Positions 17,219-25,709 are shown, numbered from the stretch's first letter. The stretch: 64,000 bases of DNA from DASQUK01 sp963717085 (GCA_963717085.1 CAVQVM010000024.1:1-64000); one strand, 5' to 3'. The notes: generated by a model from the sequence alone, not told the origin. Made by a program: numbers and translations.

Positions 17219-17668
17219 GTGCCCACCCACTACCGCGCCCCCGGCTGGTTCACCCGCAACGTCTTCAACCGTGCGGTCGCCTTCATGACCCGCCACGGCG
17301 TAAGCGTCCTCGGCTCACGCGTCCTCGCCGTGCAGGGCCGCACCAGCGGCACGTGGCGCACGACGCCGGTGAACCTGCTCGAGCACGACGGCAAGCGGTA
17401 CCTCGTGGCACCCCGCGGCGAGGCGCAATGGGTGCGCAACCTGCGGGCAGCCGGGACGGGGCAGCTCCGGGTGGGTCGACGGGTGGAGGCGTTCCGCGCC
17501 CGCGAGCTCGACGCCGACGAGAAGGTGCCCGTGCTGCGGGCCTACCTGCGGCGCTGGAAGTTTGAGGTCGGCGTGTTCTTCGACGGCACCGGGCCGACCT
17601 CCAGCGACGACGAGCTGCGCGCGATCGCGCCCCGCCACCCCGCGTTCGAGATTCTGCCGCCGGTGTAA
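17219..17668 (+). CDS. Nitroreductase family deazaflavin-dependent oxidoreductase
   Basis: 149 residues from the GTG at 17219 (an ATG at 17204 would add five). Split beta-barrel fold of the Ddn / F420-dependent family. Typical features are APGWFTRNVFNRAVAFMTR, the central GRTSGTWRTTPVNLLEHDGK and YLVAPRGEAQWVRNLRAAG. The protein probably binds F420 and reduces a quinone-like substrate; that is family knowledge, not sequence proof. Divergent from the DUF3048 gene. Confidence 0.85.
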   Translation: MPTHYRAPGWFTRNVFNRAVAFMTRHGVSVLGSRVLAVQGRTSGTWRTTPVNLLEHDGKRYLVAPRGEAQWVRNLRAAGTGQLRVGRRVEAFRARELDADEKVPVLRAYLRRWKFEVGVFFDGTGPTSSDDELRAIAPRHPAFEILPPV

Positions 17669-17698
17669 CGGCCCCTAGCCGGCCCGACGAGCCCGGAG

Positions 17699-18214
17699 CT
17701 ACGAGCCGTCCTCGACCTGGTCGCCCTCGTTGAAGAAGAAGGCGCCCTTCATGCCCTGGCCCTCGTGGAACCGGCAGTGGAACTCGACGGCGCCCTCCTC
17801 GGGCAGGGTGATGGTCACCGACGACGAGTCACCACCGCTCAACTCCTCGTCGACGCCGAGGGCGTCGCTCGTGAAGGTGTGCGTGGCGTTGCCTTCGTTG
17901 ACGAGCTCGACGGTCACCTCCTCGCCAGGCGTGCCCTGGGCAAACGTGGGGGCGAAGTAGTTGTCGTCGAGCTCGAGCTCCAGTTCGTCGTTCTCGATCT
18001 CCCCGACGCCGTGATCGCTGACGGTGCCCTCGAGCGAGACCGGCGGCTGCCCGCTGGCGGTACCGCTTGCCGAGCCGCCCGCGGACCCCGACTCGGACCC
18101 GGATCCCGATTCCCCCCCGGACTCGCGGACGTCGGCACCATCGTCGTCACCACATGACGCCAGCACCAGCACGAGCGCGGCCACGGGCGCGACAAGACAG
18201 CTGAACTTCCTCAT
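17699..18214 (-). CDS. Cupredoxin-domain lipoprotein
   Basis: 171 residues. A signal peptide with lipobox LASC (Cys21) is followed by a Ser/Gly-rich linker (about 28-58) and a plastocyanin-like domain. Copper ligands are in the expected order: His112 (NATHTF), Cys147, His150 and Met155 (HCRFHEGQGM). It is likely an extracytoplasmic blue-copper electron carrier or copper-binding protein. No redox partner gene is adjacent. Confidence 0.85.
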   Translation of the reverse strand: MRKFSCLVAPVAALVLVLASCGDDDGADVRESGGESGSGSESGSAGGSASGTASGQPPVSLEGTVSDHGVGEIENDELELELDDNYFAPTFAQGTPGEEVTVELVNEGNATHTFTSDALGVDEELSGGDSSSVTITLPEEGAVEFHCRFHEGQGMKGAFFFNEGDQVEDGS

Positions 18215-18261
18215 CGCCAGGGTCTACCACCCCGGCCGGGCAGCGGATTTTCCGGGGTGCT

Positions 18262-18606
18262 CTAGGGATAGGGATCCGTGATCGACCTGGTCGAGCCCGT
18301 CGTCGACGTCGTTGTCGGCTTCTCGGTCGTCGACGTGGTCGTCGGCTCGGTCGTCGAAGTGGTCGGCGCTTCGGTCGTGGACGTCGACGTCGATGTCGTC
18401 ATCGGCGGCGTCTCGCAGCCCGACACCCAGAACACCTTGTGCTTCACGGCGGCGCCCTTCGACCCGTCGTTGTTGACCGTCAGCTTCACGCGCCAACCCT
18501 GCTGGGGGCGTGGCTCGAACCCCTGCAGCAACGTGTTCAGATCGTAGGTCTCCGCCTGCCCGGTCCGAAGCAGGCGCGCGAAGGCGTCGCCCAGCGATTT
18601 CGCCAA
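18262..18606 (-). CDS. Threonine-rich hypothetical protein, probably a fragment
   Basis: 114 residues from a TTG. The core QGWRVKLTVNNDGSKGAAVK followed by HKVFWVSGC looks like a genuine folded segment of the type found near the C-terminus of actinobacterial surface proteins. It is followed by a Thr/Ser tail (TTSTSTSTTEAPTTSTT). The 5' end is doubtful: sequence just upstream in another frame reads VIAASPAQVTPFGEI, which would join well after one base change, with GTG 18640 as start. It may be a truncated or frameshifted remnant squeezed against the divergent sigma gene. Confidence 0.4.
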   Translation of the reverse strand: MAKSLGDAFARLLRTGQAETYDLNTLLQGFEPRPQQGWRVKLTVNNDGSKGAAVKHKVFWVSGCETPPMTTSTSTSTTEAPTTSTTEPTTTSTTEKPTTTSTTGSTRSITDPYP

Positions 18607-18652
18607 AGGGCGTGACCTGCGCGGGACTCGCAGCGATCACCCCTCTGAGCGC

Positions 18653-19234
18653 ATGGGGCAGCGAGACCGGTTCGACGGCCAGTTCGACGCGGTGTTGGCC
18701 GCGGCGCACGAGGGCGCGCCATGGGCGCTGGAACGGATGTTCACTGCGCTCGCGCCCACGGTGACCGGCTATCTGCGCGCGCAGGGCAGCGCCGAGCCCG
18801 AAGATCTCACCAGCGAGGTCTTCGTGGCCATCCTCCGCAACCTGCGTAACTTCCAAGGCGACGAGGCCGGCTTCCGGTCATGGGTGTTCACGATCGCCCA
18901 TCGCCGGCTGCTGGACGAGCGCCGACGACGGTCTCGCCGACCGCTGCCTGAGCCGCTGACCGACACCGCGGGTGCCGTGACACGTGAGTCGCCGGCGGCC
19001 GACGACGTCGAGGGAACGATCGATCGGTCGCTGGGAGCCGAACGCGTGCGGGCCCTGTGCGACCGGCTGGTGCCGGATCAGCGTGACGTGCTGCTGCTGC
19101 GACTGCTGGGTGATCTCAGCATCGAACAGATCGCCGGGACGCTGGGAAAGTCCAAGGGGGCCGTCAAGGCCCTGCAACGACGGGGTCTGGCGGCCGTGGG
19201 CCGGCTGCTGGAACACGAGGGTGTACCCCTGTGA
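18653..19234 (+). CDS. ECF-like sigma-70 factor (cassette 1)
   Basis: 193 residues. Region 2: TGYLRAQGSAEPEDLTSEVF and FRSWVFTIAHRRLLDERRRR. Region 4: LVPDQRDVLLLRLLGDLSIE and GKSKGAVKALQRRG. Paralogous to the factor at 21967: both end EGVPL and overlap the next gene by 4 nt. ATG follows CCCTCTGAGCGC with a weak ribosome-binding site. Promoter targets unknown. Confidence 0.88.
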   Translation: MGQRDRFDGQFDAVLAAAHEGAPWALERMFTALAPTVTGYLRAQGSAEPEDLTSEVFVAILRNLRNFQGDEAGFRSWVFTIAHRRLLDERRRRSRRPLPEPLTDTAGAVTRESPAADDVEGTIDRSLGAERVRALCDRLVPDQRDVLLLRLLGDLSIEQIAGTLGKSKGAVKALQRRGLAAVGRLLEHEGVPL

Positions 19235-20004
19235 CCAGGTCCGGCGATCACGGTCGTGAGATGTCGCTCACCTGGCTGCTTGACGACAAAACTAGCGAGG
19301 CGATCGTGCGCTGCGACGCAGTCGACCCCGGCCTCGAGCATCTGGCGGTCTTTGCCAAGCAGGTCCGGGATTTAGGCGACGGGCCAGCACCACCGGTCTC
19401 GCAGGAACTGCAGGCGTTGATCACCTCGGGAGGCGGGCAGGGACGCGGTGCAGTCGGAAGGAACCGCATGTTCGCAGACCAAACCATGACCGCCACCGGC
19501 CGGGTCGCAAGCCTTGGATTTGCCGCCAAGCTTGGGCTGGGCACGGCCGCCGCTGCCCTCAGCATGGCCGGCGCCGCCGCAGCAGGCGTGCTGCCAGACC
19601 AAGCCAATGACGCCGTCCGTCACGCCGTCGAGGTCGTTACCCCCGTCGAGTTCACCGAGCCGGCGAATGAGCATCCCACCAACTTCGGCGACCGGGTCTC
19701 GAGGGATGCCACCGGTGCCAGCGACGGCCAGCCCGGCGTCGACGGTGACACGATCTCCGACGAAGCACCGGGTGCGGCCCACAGGCCGGCCGATCCTGGA
19801 GCACCCGCGAGCACGGGGCTGGACCGCGCCGCTCAGACGCCCGCCACACCCCATCTGCCCGGAGACGGTCCTGCTACGCAAGCCGACGAGCCCAACGGGC
19901 CCCCGGATGGGGCACATGCCGATCCGTCGTCGTCGCCCAACGGCGGCGCGTCCGGTGACCACACCCCACCGAGCACGCCCGGACCGCCGGACGCGCAGGG
20001 CTAG
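19231..20004 (+). CDS. Single-pass membrane partner of sigma factor (cassette 1)
   Basis: 257 residues; the GTG start overlaps the sigma stop (GTGA). The cytoplasmic part (about 1-88) contains a short acidic N-terminus (LTWLLDDKTSEAIVRCDAVD). A hydrophobic Ala/Gly-rich helix (GLGTAAAALSMAGAAAAGVL) and a conserved juxtamembrane stretch VRHAVEVVTPVEF follow, then a Pro/Gly/Asp-rich disordered exterior. The paralogue at 22536 shares this plan. Anti-sigma function is inferred from coupling and topology; no known anti-sigma motif is seen. Confidence 0.65.
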   Translation: MTRSGDHGREMSLTWLLDDKTSEAIVRCDAVDPGLEHLAVFAKQVRDLGDGPAPPVSQELQALITSGGGQGRGAVGRNRMFADQTMTATGRVASLGFAAKLGLGTAAAALSMAGAAAAGVLPDQANDAVRHAVEVVTPVEFTEPANEHPTNFGDRVSRDATGASDGQPGVDGDTISDEAPGAAHRPADPGAPASTGLDRAAQTPATPHLPGDGPATQADEPNGPPDGAHADPSSSPNGGASGDHTPPSTPGPPDAQG

Positions 20005-20146
20005 ATCGCAAGCTCAGCCCACCACGCAGCACCCTGCCGACCACCGGGACACAGATTGACGAGTGTTGTCCGTCGGACTCGGTAGCGTTCGCTCCCGGCA
20101 GCCCCGTGTGTGCGCCAGCGCGGGGGAACGGCTGGGGAGCGCAACC

Positions 20147-20815
20147 ATGAGTGATGGACACGCCAACTGGTGGATGGATGCCAGGTGTCGGTGGCACCAG
20201 GGCGCCCCTCCGCCCGGTTGGTGGCAGGCGCCCAACGGCCGCTGGCATCCTCCGAAGCCCGACGACACGACGGAAGCGCTGGCGGTCGGTCCACCCATGG
20301 AGGGTGCACACTTCGCCAACCCAAGCCCGTGGGCGAACCTGTGGCAGACATACCGGAGCTGGCCGCGCTGGGCGCGCCTCGCGGCGCCGACCGTGGCCTT
20401 GATCCTCATCGTCGGGGTGCTCGGCGCAGCGGCCACCGAGGGGCTTCGGGAGGACGCTTCCGAGACCACCGCAACCGCCCGCGTCACGACCACGACGCAA
20501 GCAGAGACGCCGGCCACCTCGCCCAATGCCGTGACCCCGGCAGCGAGCGCCGGTGTGAGCACGACAACCTCTTCGGTTCCCCGAACCAGCGCGCCACCTC
20601 AGCCCGCGCCCACCCCGACGACCGTCCCGGCCGACCCAGCACCCCGTCCGTCGACGACCGCCGACCCACCGACCAACGACATCCACCCGGGTGCGCCGTG
20701 CTCACCTGAGGGTGCGACGGCGGTCACGGGCGACGGGATGTCCCTGGTCTGCACCGCGCAGAAGTGTCATGGCGCCCCGTTCAGCGAGCCTCGATGGCGA
20801 CGAACGACCTGCTGA
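20147..20815 (+). CDS. Membrane protein with Trp-rich N-terminus and Thr/Pro linker
   Basis: 222 residues from ATG 20147, preceded by GGGGAG. The N-terminus carries Trp-rich short repeats (CRWHQGAPPPGWWQAPNGRW), like the DUF2510-type segments of actinobacterial membrane proteins. One helix (LAAPTVALILIVGVLGAAA) and a long Thr/Ala/Pro linker follow. The Cys-containing C-terminus (HPGAPCSPEGATAVTGDGMS) resembles a small extracytoplasmic module repeated in actinobacteria. Function unknown. It lies between the sigma cassette and the response regulator. Confidence 0.7.
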   Translation: MSDGHANWWMDARCRWHQGAPPPGWWQAPNGRWHPPKPDDTTEALAVGPPMEGAHFANPSPWANLWQTYRSWPRWARLAAPTVALILIVGVLGAAATEGLREDASETTATARVTTTTQAETPATSPNAVTPAASAGVSTTTSSVPRTSAPPQPAPTPTTVPADPAPRPSTTADPPTNDIHPGAPCSPEGATAVTGDGMSLVCTAQKCHGAPFSEPRWRRTTC

Positions 20816-21043
20816 CGTTCCCCCCGCCCAGCTGAAGCCGCCAACACCGGGTCGAAGTAGGTCCGCCACCTTGAGCCCGGCTGAAGTCGGCACAAACCCG
20901 GGCATCCTTTGGTTGCGGCGACCCGGCCGTCGCATTGCGCTTCGCGGCACCTGGTGCGTGCCCGGCGGTTACCTGAGGCCCCCACCGATTCGGGTGCACC
21001 CCTGCACGCCCCTCCGGCGATCTCTCTTGCGTCGGAGAGGGCG

Positions 21044-21742
21044 ATGCATCACGCAACCCGGATTCTGGTGGTGGACAGCGAGGCGGGCGAGCGGGGTCCC
21101 CTGGCCAATGCGTTGCGCGCCGCCGGCTACGAGACGACGGCATGCTCGACCGCCGCCGACGCAATCCGCGCCTCGGCGTCGTTTCGCCCGGACCTCGTGA
21201 TCTTGGAGATGCTGCTGCGAGGTCAGGTCGACGGCGCCGCCCTGGCTCGCCACCTGCGGGCCGAACGCAATCCGCTGTTGATGTTCGTCACACGCGACGG
21301 CAGCGTCGCGGGCCGGCTGGCCGCATTCGAGGCCGGCGCCGACGACTACGTGGTCAAGCCCTACCTGATCGACGAGCTGCTGGCCCGCGTGCGCGCCTTG
21401 CTCCGGCGGACTGGTAGGACCGCATCCCAGGTCAGCCAGGTCGGCCGCCTCGTGGTCGACGAGCCGGCACATCGGGTGACGGTGGGCGACACCATCGTCG
21501 ACCTCGGTCCGACGGACTTTGCGCTCCTTGCAGTACTCGCCCGCCACGCCGGGCAAGTGCTGTCGAAGTCCAGCCTCCTCGAGTTGGTGTGGGGCTACGA
21601 GGCGGTCGACGAGAACCTGGTCGAGGTGCACGTCAGCATCCTGCGCCGGCGGCTGGGCAAGGAGGCCGACCTCATCCACACTGTGCGCGGGGTTGGCTAC
21701 GTTCTGCGCGATAGCAATCCTGTCGAGCTTCAGGATCCGTAA
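21044..21742 (+). CDS. OmpR/PhoB-type response regulator with atypical receiver
   Basis: 232 residues from ATG 21044, after GGAGAGGG. The receiver domain (1-120) keeps the switch Thr83 (FVTRDGS) and Lys105 (DDYVVKPY). The phosphoacceptor position is Glu55 (LVILEMLL) instead of Asp, and the acidic pair is D11-S12 rather than D-D. The winged-helix DNA-binding domain (about 135-225) is typical (LLELVWGYEAVDENLVEVHV, IHTVRGVGYVLR). No histidine kinase is nearby. It is therefore likely to work without classical phosphorylation. Confidence 0.88.
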   Translation: MHHATRILVVDSEAGERGPLANALRAAGYETTACSTAADAIRASASFRPDLVILEMLLRGQVDGAALARHLRAERNPLLMFVTRDGSVAGRLAAFEAGADDYVVKPYLIDELLARVRALLRRTGRTASQVSQVGRLVVDEPAHRVTVGDTIVDLGPTDFALLAVLARHAGQVLSKSSLLELVWGYEAVDENLVEVHVSILRRRLGKEADLIHTVRGVGYVLRDSNPVELQDP

Positions 21743-21966
21743 AGGTTGGCCGCGTAGACATCTGCGGTTCGGGCGGGAGCGGAGCATCCGGGGGCCGGGG
21801 CGGCCCGGTCCCCGGGTCCCCGCCTAGGCGCCGCGGCCGGTCGTATCATCGGCGGCGACGAGGCTCGCGGGATGGCACTGCGTTTGGGAGGCGTTTCTTG
21901 GGCGCCTGGACGCAGGTGGGTCGTGCCAAGCCGCGAGTTTCGACCGGGCGAGAGGCGGATGGCTCC

Positions 21967-22539
21967 ATGGCCACCGAGCGACGGGACAGCTTCGACGGCG
22001 AGTTCAATGCCGTGCTGACCGCGGCTCGGGCGGGTGCGGCGTGGGCACTGGAACGCATCTACGAGGCCTTGTCGCCGGCGGTCGCAGGCCTGTTCCGCGC
22101 GCAGGGGGTCGACGACCCAGATGACCTGACGAGCGAGGTCTTCGTCGGTGTTCTCCGGAACGTCGCCTGGTTCCACGGCGACGCAACGAGCTTTCGATCG
22201 TGGGTGTTCACGATCGCCTACCGGCGGCTCGCCGACGAGCGCCGTCGCCACGCGCGCAGGCCCGCCCCGCTCCCGTTGAGCGCCCGACCCGAGCGTGTCG
22301 CACCTGATGACGTGCACGCGGAGGTCGAGCGATTGCTTGCTACTGAGCGGGTGCGCGCCCTGTGCGACCGGCTCGCACCCGCGCAGCGCGACGTGTTGCT
22401 GCTCCGGGTCTTCGGGGACCTGACCGTCGATCAGGTCGCAAGGGTGATCGGCAAGTCACGGGGTGCCGTCAAGGCGTTGCAGCGGCGCGGCTGCGCCGCG
22501 ATCGCGCTTCTCCTCGAGCAGGAGGGCGTGCCCCTATGA
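21967..22539 (+). CDS. ECF-like sigma-70 factor (cassette 2)
   Basis: 190 residues from ATG 21967. Region 2 (VAGLFRAQGVDDPDDLTSEV, FRSWVFTIAYRRLADERRRH) and region 4 (LAPAQRDVLLLRVFGDLTVD, GKSRGAVKALQRRG) align along their length with the 18653 factor. Stop overlaps the next ATG (ATGA). The open frame extends upstream to 21898 without a ribosome-binding site. Regulon unknown. Confidence 0.88.
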   Translation: MATERRDSFDGEFNAVLTAARAGAAWALERIYEALSPAVAGLFRAQGVDDPDDLTSEVFVGVLRNVAWFHGDATSFRSWVFTIAYRRLADERRRHARRPAPLPLSARPERVAPDDVHAEVERLLATERVRALCDRLAPAQRDVLLLRVFGDLTVDQVARVIGKSRGAVKALQRRGCAAIALLLEQEGVPL

Positions 22540-23906
22540 CGCCCCGCGGCGATCGCTTCCCCGACATGCTCTCGAGCGCCCGGTTCGACGCCGCCATCGA
22601 GCAGGTGCTGCGTGGCGACGCGGTCGGCGACGACGTTGCACCCATCGCTGCGTTCGTCGACGACATGCGGGTGATGGCTGGCCCGCCGCCGCCGCCCTCG
22701 CCCGAGCTCGCCGCACTGCTGGCCGGCAGGGCCGCTGGCCAGGCGCGGGCAAGCGTCGTCCCCTCGGCACCGCGCACACGCAACGGTCTGCAGCCACGAT
22801 CGACGCGGCCAAGGTCGAGGTGGTCGCGCTCGGCTCGGATCCGCCTGCGCGTCGCGGTCGTGCCCATCGCCGGCAAGGCGGCCGTTCTCCTCGCCGTTGC
22901 CACCTCGGCCGCTGCCGGTGCCGCCGCCGGGATCCTCCCCGAGCCCGCTACCCATTTCGTACGACGGGCCATCGAGGTGGTCACACCGTTCGAACTGCCG
23001 GACGAGGCCGCCGCCCGGCCCGGACACACGGACGAGCACATGGATGTCACGGGGTCCACCCACGGTGACGAGCCCGGCGACGCCGGAACGGCACCGACGA
23101 GCTCGCCGCCGGTTGCGATCGCCTCGGATGCCGCTCTGGCGCAAGACCCGGACGTCGGAGCAGACGACCCTCGATCGGTTCCGAACCCAAAGGGTCAAAG
23201 GAGCGGGGCCGACACCGGCTCGGAGCCCGGCGCCTCGGCCGGGCCACCGAAGGCCGCCCGATCGGCGTCTTCACCGCCCCCGGGGCTCGGGCCGAAGGCG
23301 GCGCCGCCAGGTGCCGGACCGCCCACCGAGCCCGGGCCCAAGACTGGCCACATCCCACCTGGCCATGCGGCCCCGGACACGCCACGTTCCGGCGGTCCAG
23401 GCTCCGGTGACGCACCGCTCATGGCCCCGGGCTCCACCAAGGAGCGGACCAGCGCGCCCGCACCGAACGGTCCGTCGGCGCGGCTTGGATCGCCGGGGGA
23501 ACCATCGTCGAACGCACTCCGCGACCGACCGCACGACGGACCGCCGCCGGGCGTCGGGCCGGGCGAGGGTTCATCCGGCGGAGCGTCTCCGGGCGGACCG
23601 CGTCCGGCGCCTTCCTCTGGCACGTCGCCGGGGTACGGTCCGGATCGTGGCCAAAACGGTCAGCACCACCCGGACCATTGTCGGCCTGCCGACTGCGGCC
23701 CGCGGGCCCCACACCACTCCGAGCGGGGCGCGGCGGCTACACCTCAGCCCAGCCCGTCGATGCGGCGGCGCCACTGGCGCCGCCATAGCCGATCCGGCGC
23801 TGGCGGCCGACGGGGATTCCGCAAGGATCGGGAGCACGACTGGAGTAGGCAGAGCCGGCATCCGGCCGGTGTGGTCAAGTCTGCGTCAGGTCCTTGTGGT
23901 AGATGA
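22536..23906 (+). CDS. Single-pass membrane partner of sigma factor (cassette 2), long disordered exterior
   Basis: 456 residues, co-translated with the sigma gene. The cytoplasmic region is about 1-100 (ARFDAAIEQVLRGDAVGDDV). A helix follows (GKAAVLLAVATSAAAGAAAG), then juxtamembrane VRRAIEVVTPFELPD matching the 19231 paralogue, then over 270 residues of Pro/Gly/Ser/Arg-rich low-complexity sequence. The last 32 nt overlap the convergent GNAT gene. The exterior is much longer than in cassette 1, so the sensing surface may have diverged. Confidence 0.65.
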   Translation: MTPRGDRFPDMLSSARFDAAIEQVLRGDAVGDDVAPIAAFVDDMRVMAGPPPPPSPELAALLAGRAAGQARASVVPSAPRTRNGLQPRSTRPRSRWSRSARIRLRVAVVPIAGKAAVLLAVATSAAAGAAAGILPEPATHFVRRAIEVVTPFELPDEAAARPGHTDEHMDVTGSTHGDEPGDAGTAPTSSPPVAIASDAALAQDPDVGADDPRSVPNPKGQRSGADTGSEPGASAGPPKAARSASSPPPGLGPKAAPPGAGPPTEPGPKTGHIPPGHAAPDTPRSGGPGSGDAPLMAPGSTKERTSAPAPNGPSARLGSPGEPSSNALRDRPHDGPPPGVGPGEGSSGGASPGGPRPAPSSGTSPGYGPDRGQNGQHHPDHCRPADCGPRAPHHSERGAAATPQPSPSMRRRHWRRHSRSGAGGRRGFRKDREHDWSRQSRHPAGVVKSASGPCGR

Positions 23907-24435
23907 CGAAGTCGCAGGGTGTGGCTAGAAGTGGTGCGAGCCAGGGATAGCTCTCGTCGATGGCGCCCGATCGCACCGGCCGGTAGCCGATCCGGGTGTA
24001 CCAGGCGTGCAGGAGCTCCTTGTTGTGATGTGTCCATTCCCGGGGAACCAGCACTTCGAGCTGCATGACGGCCAGGCCCCGCTGCCGGCTCAGCTCCTCG
24101 GCGAAGATCACCAGCTCACGGCCGACGCCCTCGCCCCGACGGGCGGGGTCGGCGACCAGCATGCCGAACTCGCCTCTGCAGGCGTCGAGTTGCTGGATGC
24201 GCACGGCCCCCACGAGCTGGCCGTCCATCCGGGCCACGGCGATCTGCCAGGCGGCGATCATCTCTGCCATCTCGGTCGTGGTCGTCCGGGTGGCGCGCTC
24301 GGCCCACAGCCCCTCCTCGGCCACCGCGTAGACCCGGTTGACGAGGCCGGTGATCTCGCCCACCAGGTCGCCGTCGCCCGCTGCACGAGGCGGCAACAGC
24401 TCGATGTCGACGTGACTGCTCAGTCTCGCATGCAT
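23875..24435 (-). CDS. GNAT family N-acetyltransferase
   Basis: 186 residues from ATG 24435 (MHARLSSHVDIELLPPRAAG). The acetyl-CoA-binding motif A reads GEFGMLVADPARRGEGVGRE, and the beta-strand and helix that follow (LAVMQLEVLVPREW) fit the fold. The C-terminus SYPWLAPLLATPCDFVIYHK is typical of single-domain members. The substrate is not predictable. The frame is open upstream into the SDR gene, but the ATG and domain boundary suggest a separate gene, divergent from the fragment at 24535. Confidence 0.75.
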   Translation of the reverse strand: MHARLSSHVDIELLPPRAAGDGDLVGEITGLVNRVYAVAEEGLWAERATRTTTTEMAEMIAAWQIAVARMDGQLVGAVRIQQLDACRGEFGMLVADPARRGEGVGRELVIFAEELSRQRGLAVMQLEVLVPREWTHHNKELLHAWYTRIGYRPVRSGAIDESYPWLAPLLATPCDFVIYHKDLTQT

Positions 24436-25515
24436 ACAGCAAATGGGCGTGCCGAGCCGTGCCACCGCTGTGTCACATCTGGAGCCAGCAATCCGCTTGT
24501 GGCACCGCTGGATCGCCTTCCTAGGGTGGGATGGATGGCCGAGTGGCTCGCTTCGGTGACGACGCCGAGAGACCGACAGCCTTCGTCGACAGCGGCTTCC
24601 CGCGACGGTTTCATCCGCCGGGACGGGACGCGATGGGTGGTGGCAGTCGGCAACCACCGCGTGCGCGTCGCCGACCTGGTGGGCATGGGGTATCTCGCCG
24701 AGCTGCTCACCCACCCCGGACAGGAGATCCCGGCCCTGGCCTTGGCCAGCCAAGGGGCCCGACAACTCGTCGTAGCGTCCAGATGCGAGGCCCACGATGA
24801 GCTCGACGGCGCGGGCCGGATCGGTGCCCCGCCCCTCGTGGAGCTCGTTGCGAACCCAGGCGTAGCGCCGGGCCTGGTGCGGGTTGTCGGGCGTGCCACC
24901 GGCCATCGCGACGTCGGAGAAGCCGATCGGGAGGAGGCCCGGATCGACGCTGAAGACACCGACCCCGGGCCGGCGCGTCTCGAAGGCAAGGTTCTCGGTG
25001 AACTTGACCACGGCAGCTTTGGAGACCGAGTAGGCCGAGACGGTCGGCCACCGGAACACTCCCGCATGGCTGGTGATGTTCACGATCCGTCCGCGGCCAC
25101 GAGCCACCATGTCGGGAAGAGCAAGGCAGGTGCAGTTGAAGGTGCCCCGCAGGTTGACCTCGAGGGTGCGCCACCAGGTCGTGGGGTCGATCTCCCAGGC
25201 AGGACCGGCGGGCCCTGCGACGGCGGCGTTGTTGACGAGCAAGTCAACTGGACCGAGCCGGCGGCGGAGCTTCACGAGTGCTCCCTGCGCTCCCCGCTCA
25301 TGGCTGACGTCGGCACTGACCGATGCCGCGACGCCGCCGGACGCCTCGATGAGCTCGACCGACTCGGCCAGCTCGTCGCCGGAACGGGCGACGAGCCCCA
25401 CGGCGGCGCCGGATCGAGCGAGAGCTTGGGCGACGAGCCGCCCCAGGCCTCGTCCCCCGCCGGTCACGACCGCGACGGATTCACGACCGCGCCGCCGTTT
25501 GGTCAGCGCCGCCAT
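23875..25515 (-). CDS. SDR oxidoreductase reading frame, uninterrupted into the GNAT gene
   Basis: From ATG 25515 the frame encodes a short-chain dehydrogenase: TGGGRGLGRLVAQALARSG (nucleotide loop), LLVNNAAVAG, catalytic Ser, and Tyr/Lys in YSVSKAAV. Clear SDR sequence ends near GRYDELSG (about 24760). The frame stays open for roughly 110 unrelated residues and then reads through the whole GNAT domain, so a gene caller would give one 546-residue protein. The linker is antisense to a recognisable regulator fragment on the plus strand. I read it as a 3'-truncated SDR joined by rearrangement rather than a true fusion. Confidence 0.55.
   Translation of the reverse strand: MAALTKRRRGRESVAVVTGGGRGLGRLVAQALARSGAAVGLVARSGDELAESVELIEASGGVAASVSADVSHERGAQGALVKLRRRLGPVDLLVNNAAVAGPAGPAWEIDPTTWWRTLEVNLRGTFNCTCLALPDMVARGRGRIVNITSHAGVFRWPTVSAYSVSKAAVVKFTENLAFETRRPGVGVFSVDPGLLPIGFSDVAMAGGTPDNPHQARRYAWVRNELHEGRGTDPARAVELIVGLASGRYDELSGPLAGQGQGRDLLSGVGEQLGEIPHAHQVGDAHAVVADCHHPSRPVPADETVAGSRCRRRLSVSRRRHRSEPLGHPSHPRKAIQRCHKRIAGSRCDTAVARLGTPICCMHARLSSHVDIELLPPRAAGDGDLVGEITGLVNRVYAVAEEGLWAERATRTTTTEMAEMIAAWQIAVARMDGQLVGAVRIQQLDACRGEFGMLVADPARRGEGVGRELVIFAEELSRQRGLAVMQLEVLVPREWTHHNKELLHAWYTRIGYRPVRSGAIDESYPWLAPLLATPCDFVIYHKDLTQT
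24535..24759 (+). pseudogene. Fragment of actinobacterial regulator-type domain, 3' truncated
   Basis: From ATG 24535 the plus strand encodes about 75 residues ending in a segment I recognise from the C-termini of actinobacterial transcriptional regulators: FIRRDGTRWVVAVGNHRVRV then GMGYLAELLTHPGQEIPAL. Similarity stops near 24757, exactly where the antisense SDR sequence starts. There is no stop at the junction. The promoter side is divergent from the GNAT gene. Probably the left part of a gene broken by deletion. Confidence 0.45.
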
Positions 25516-25709
25516 CCACACGGACGCGGGCCGGCCCAGGAAGTACGCGACCCGGCAGCCCGCGCGTGGCGCGTCCTGGCTCTCGAAGGGCTGAGGTGCG
25601 ATCACGACCGGTGCGCGTGACACGCCGTGCCGGTGGCGTGGCACACGTCCTCACCCAGCGAACGAACCTCGGCGGCCGGGCGTCTCGCCAGTCAGACCGG
25701 ACTTTTCTG

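Noticed and set aside
18224..18856. A 210-residue minus-strand protein overlapping the sigma factor
   Set aside because: Its N-terminal two thirds are antisense to the sigma gene; only the C-terminal segment has protein-like character and is listed as an uncertain fragment.
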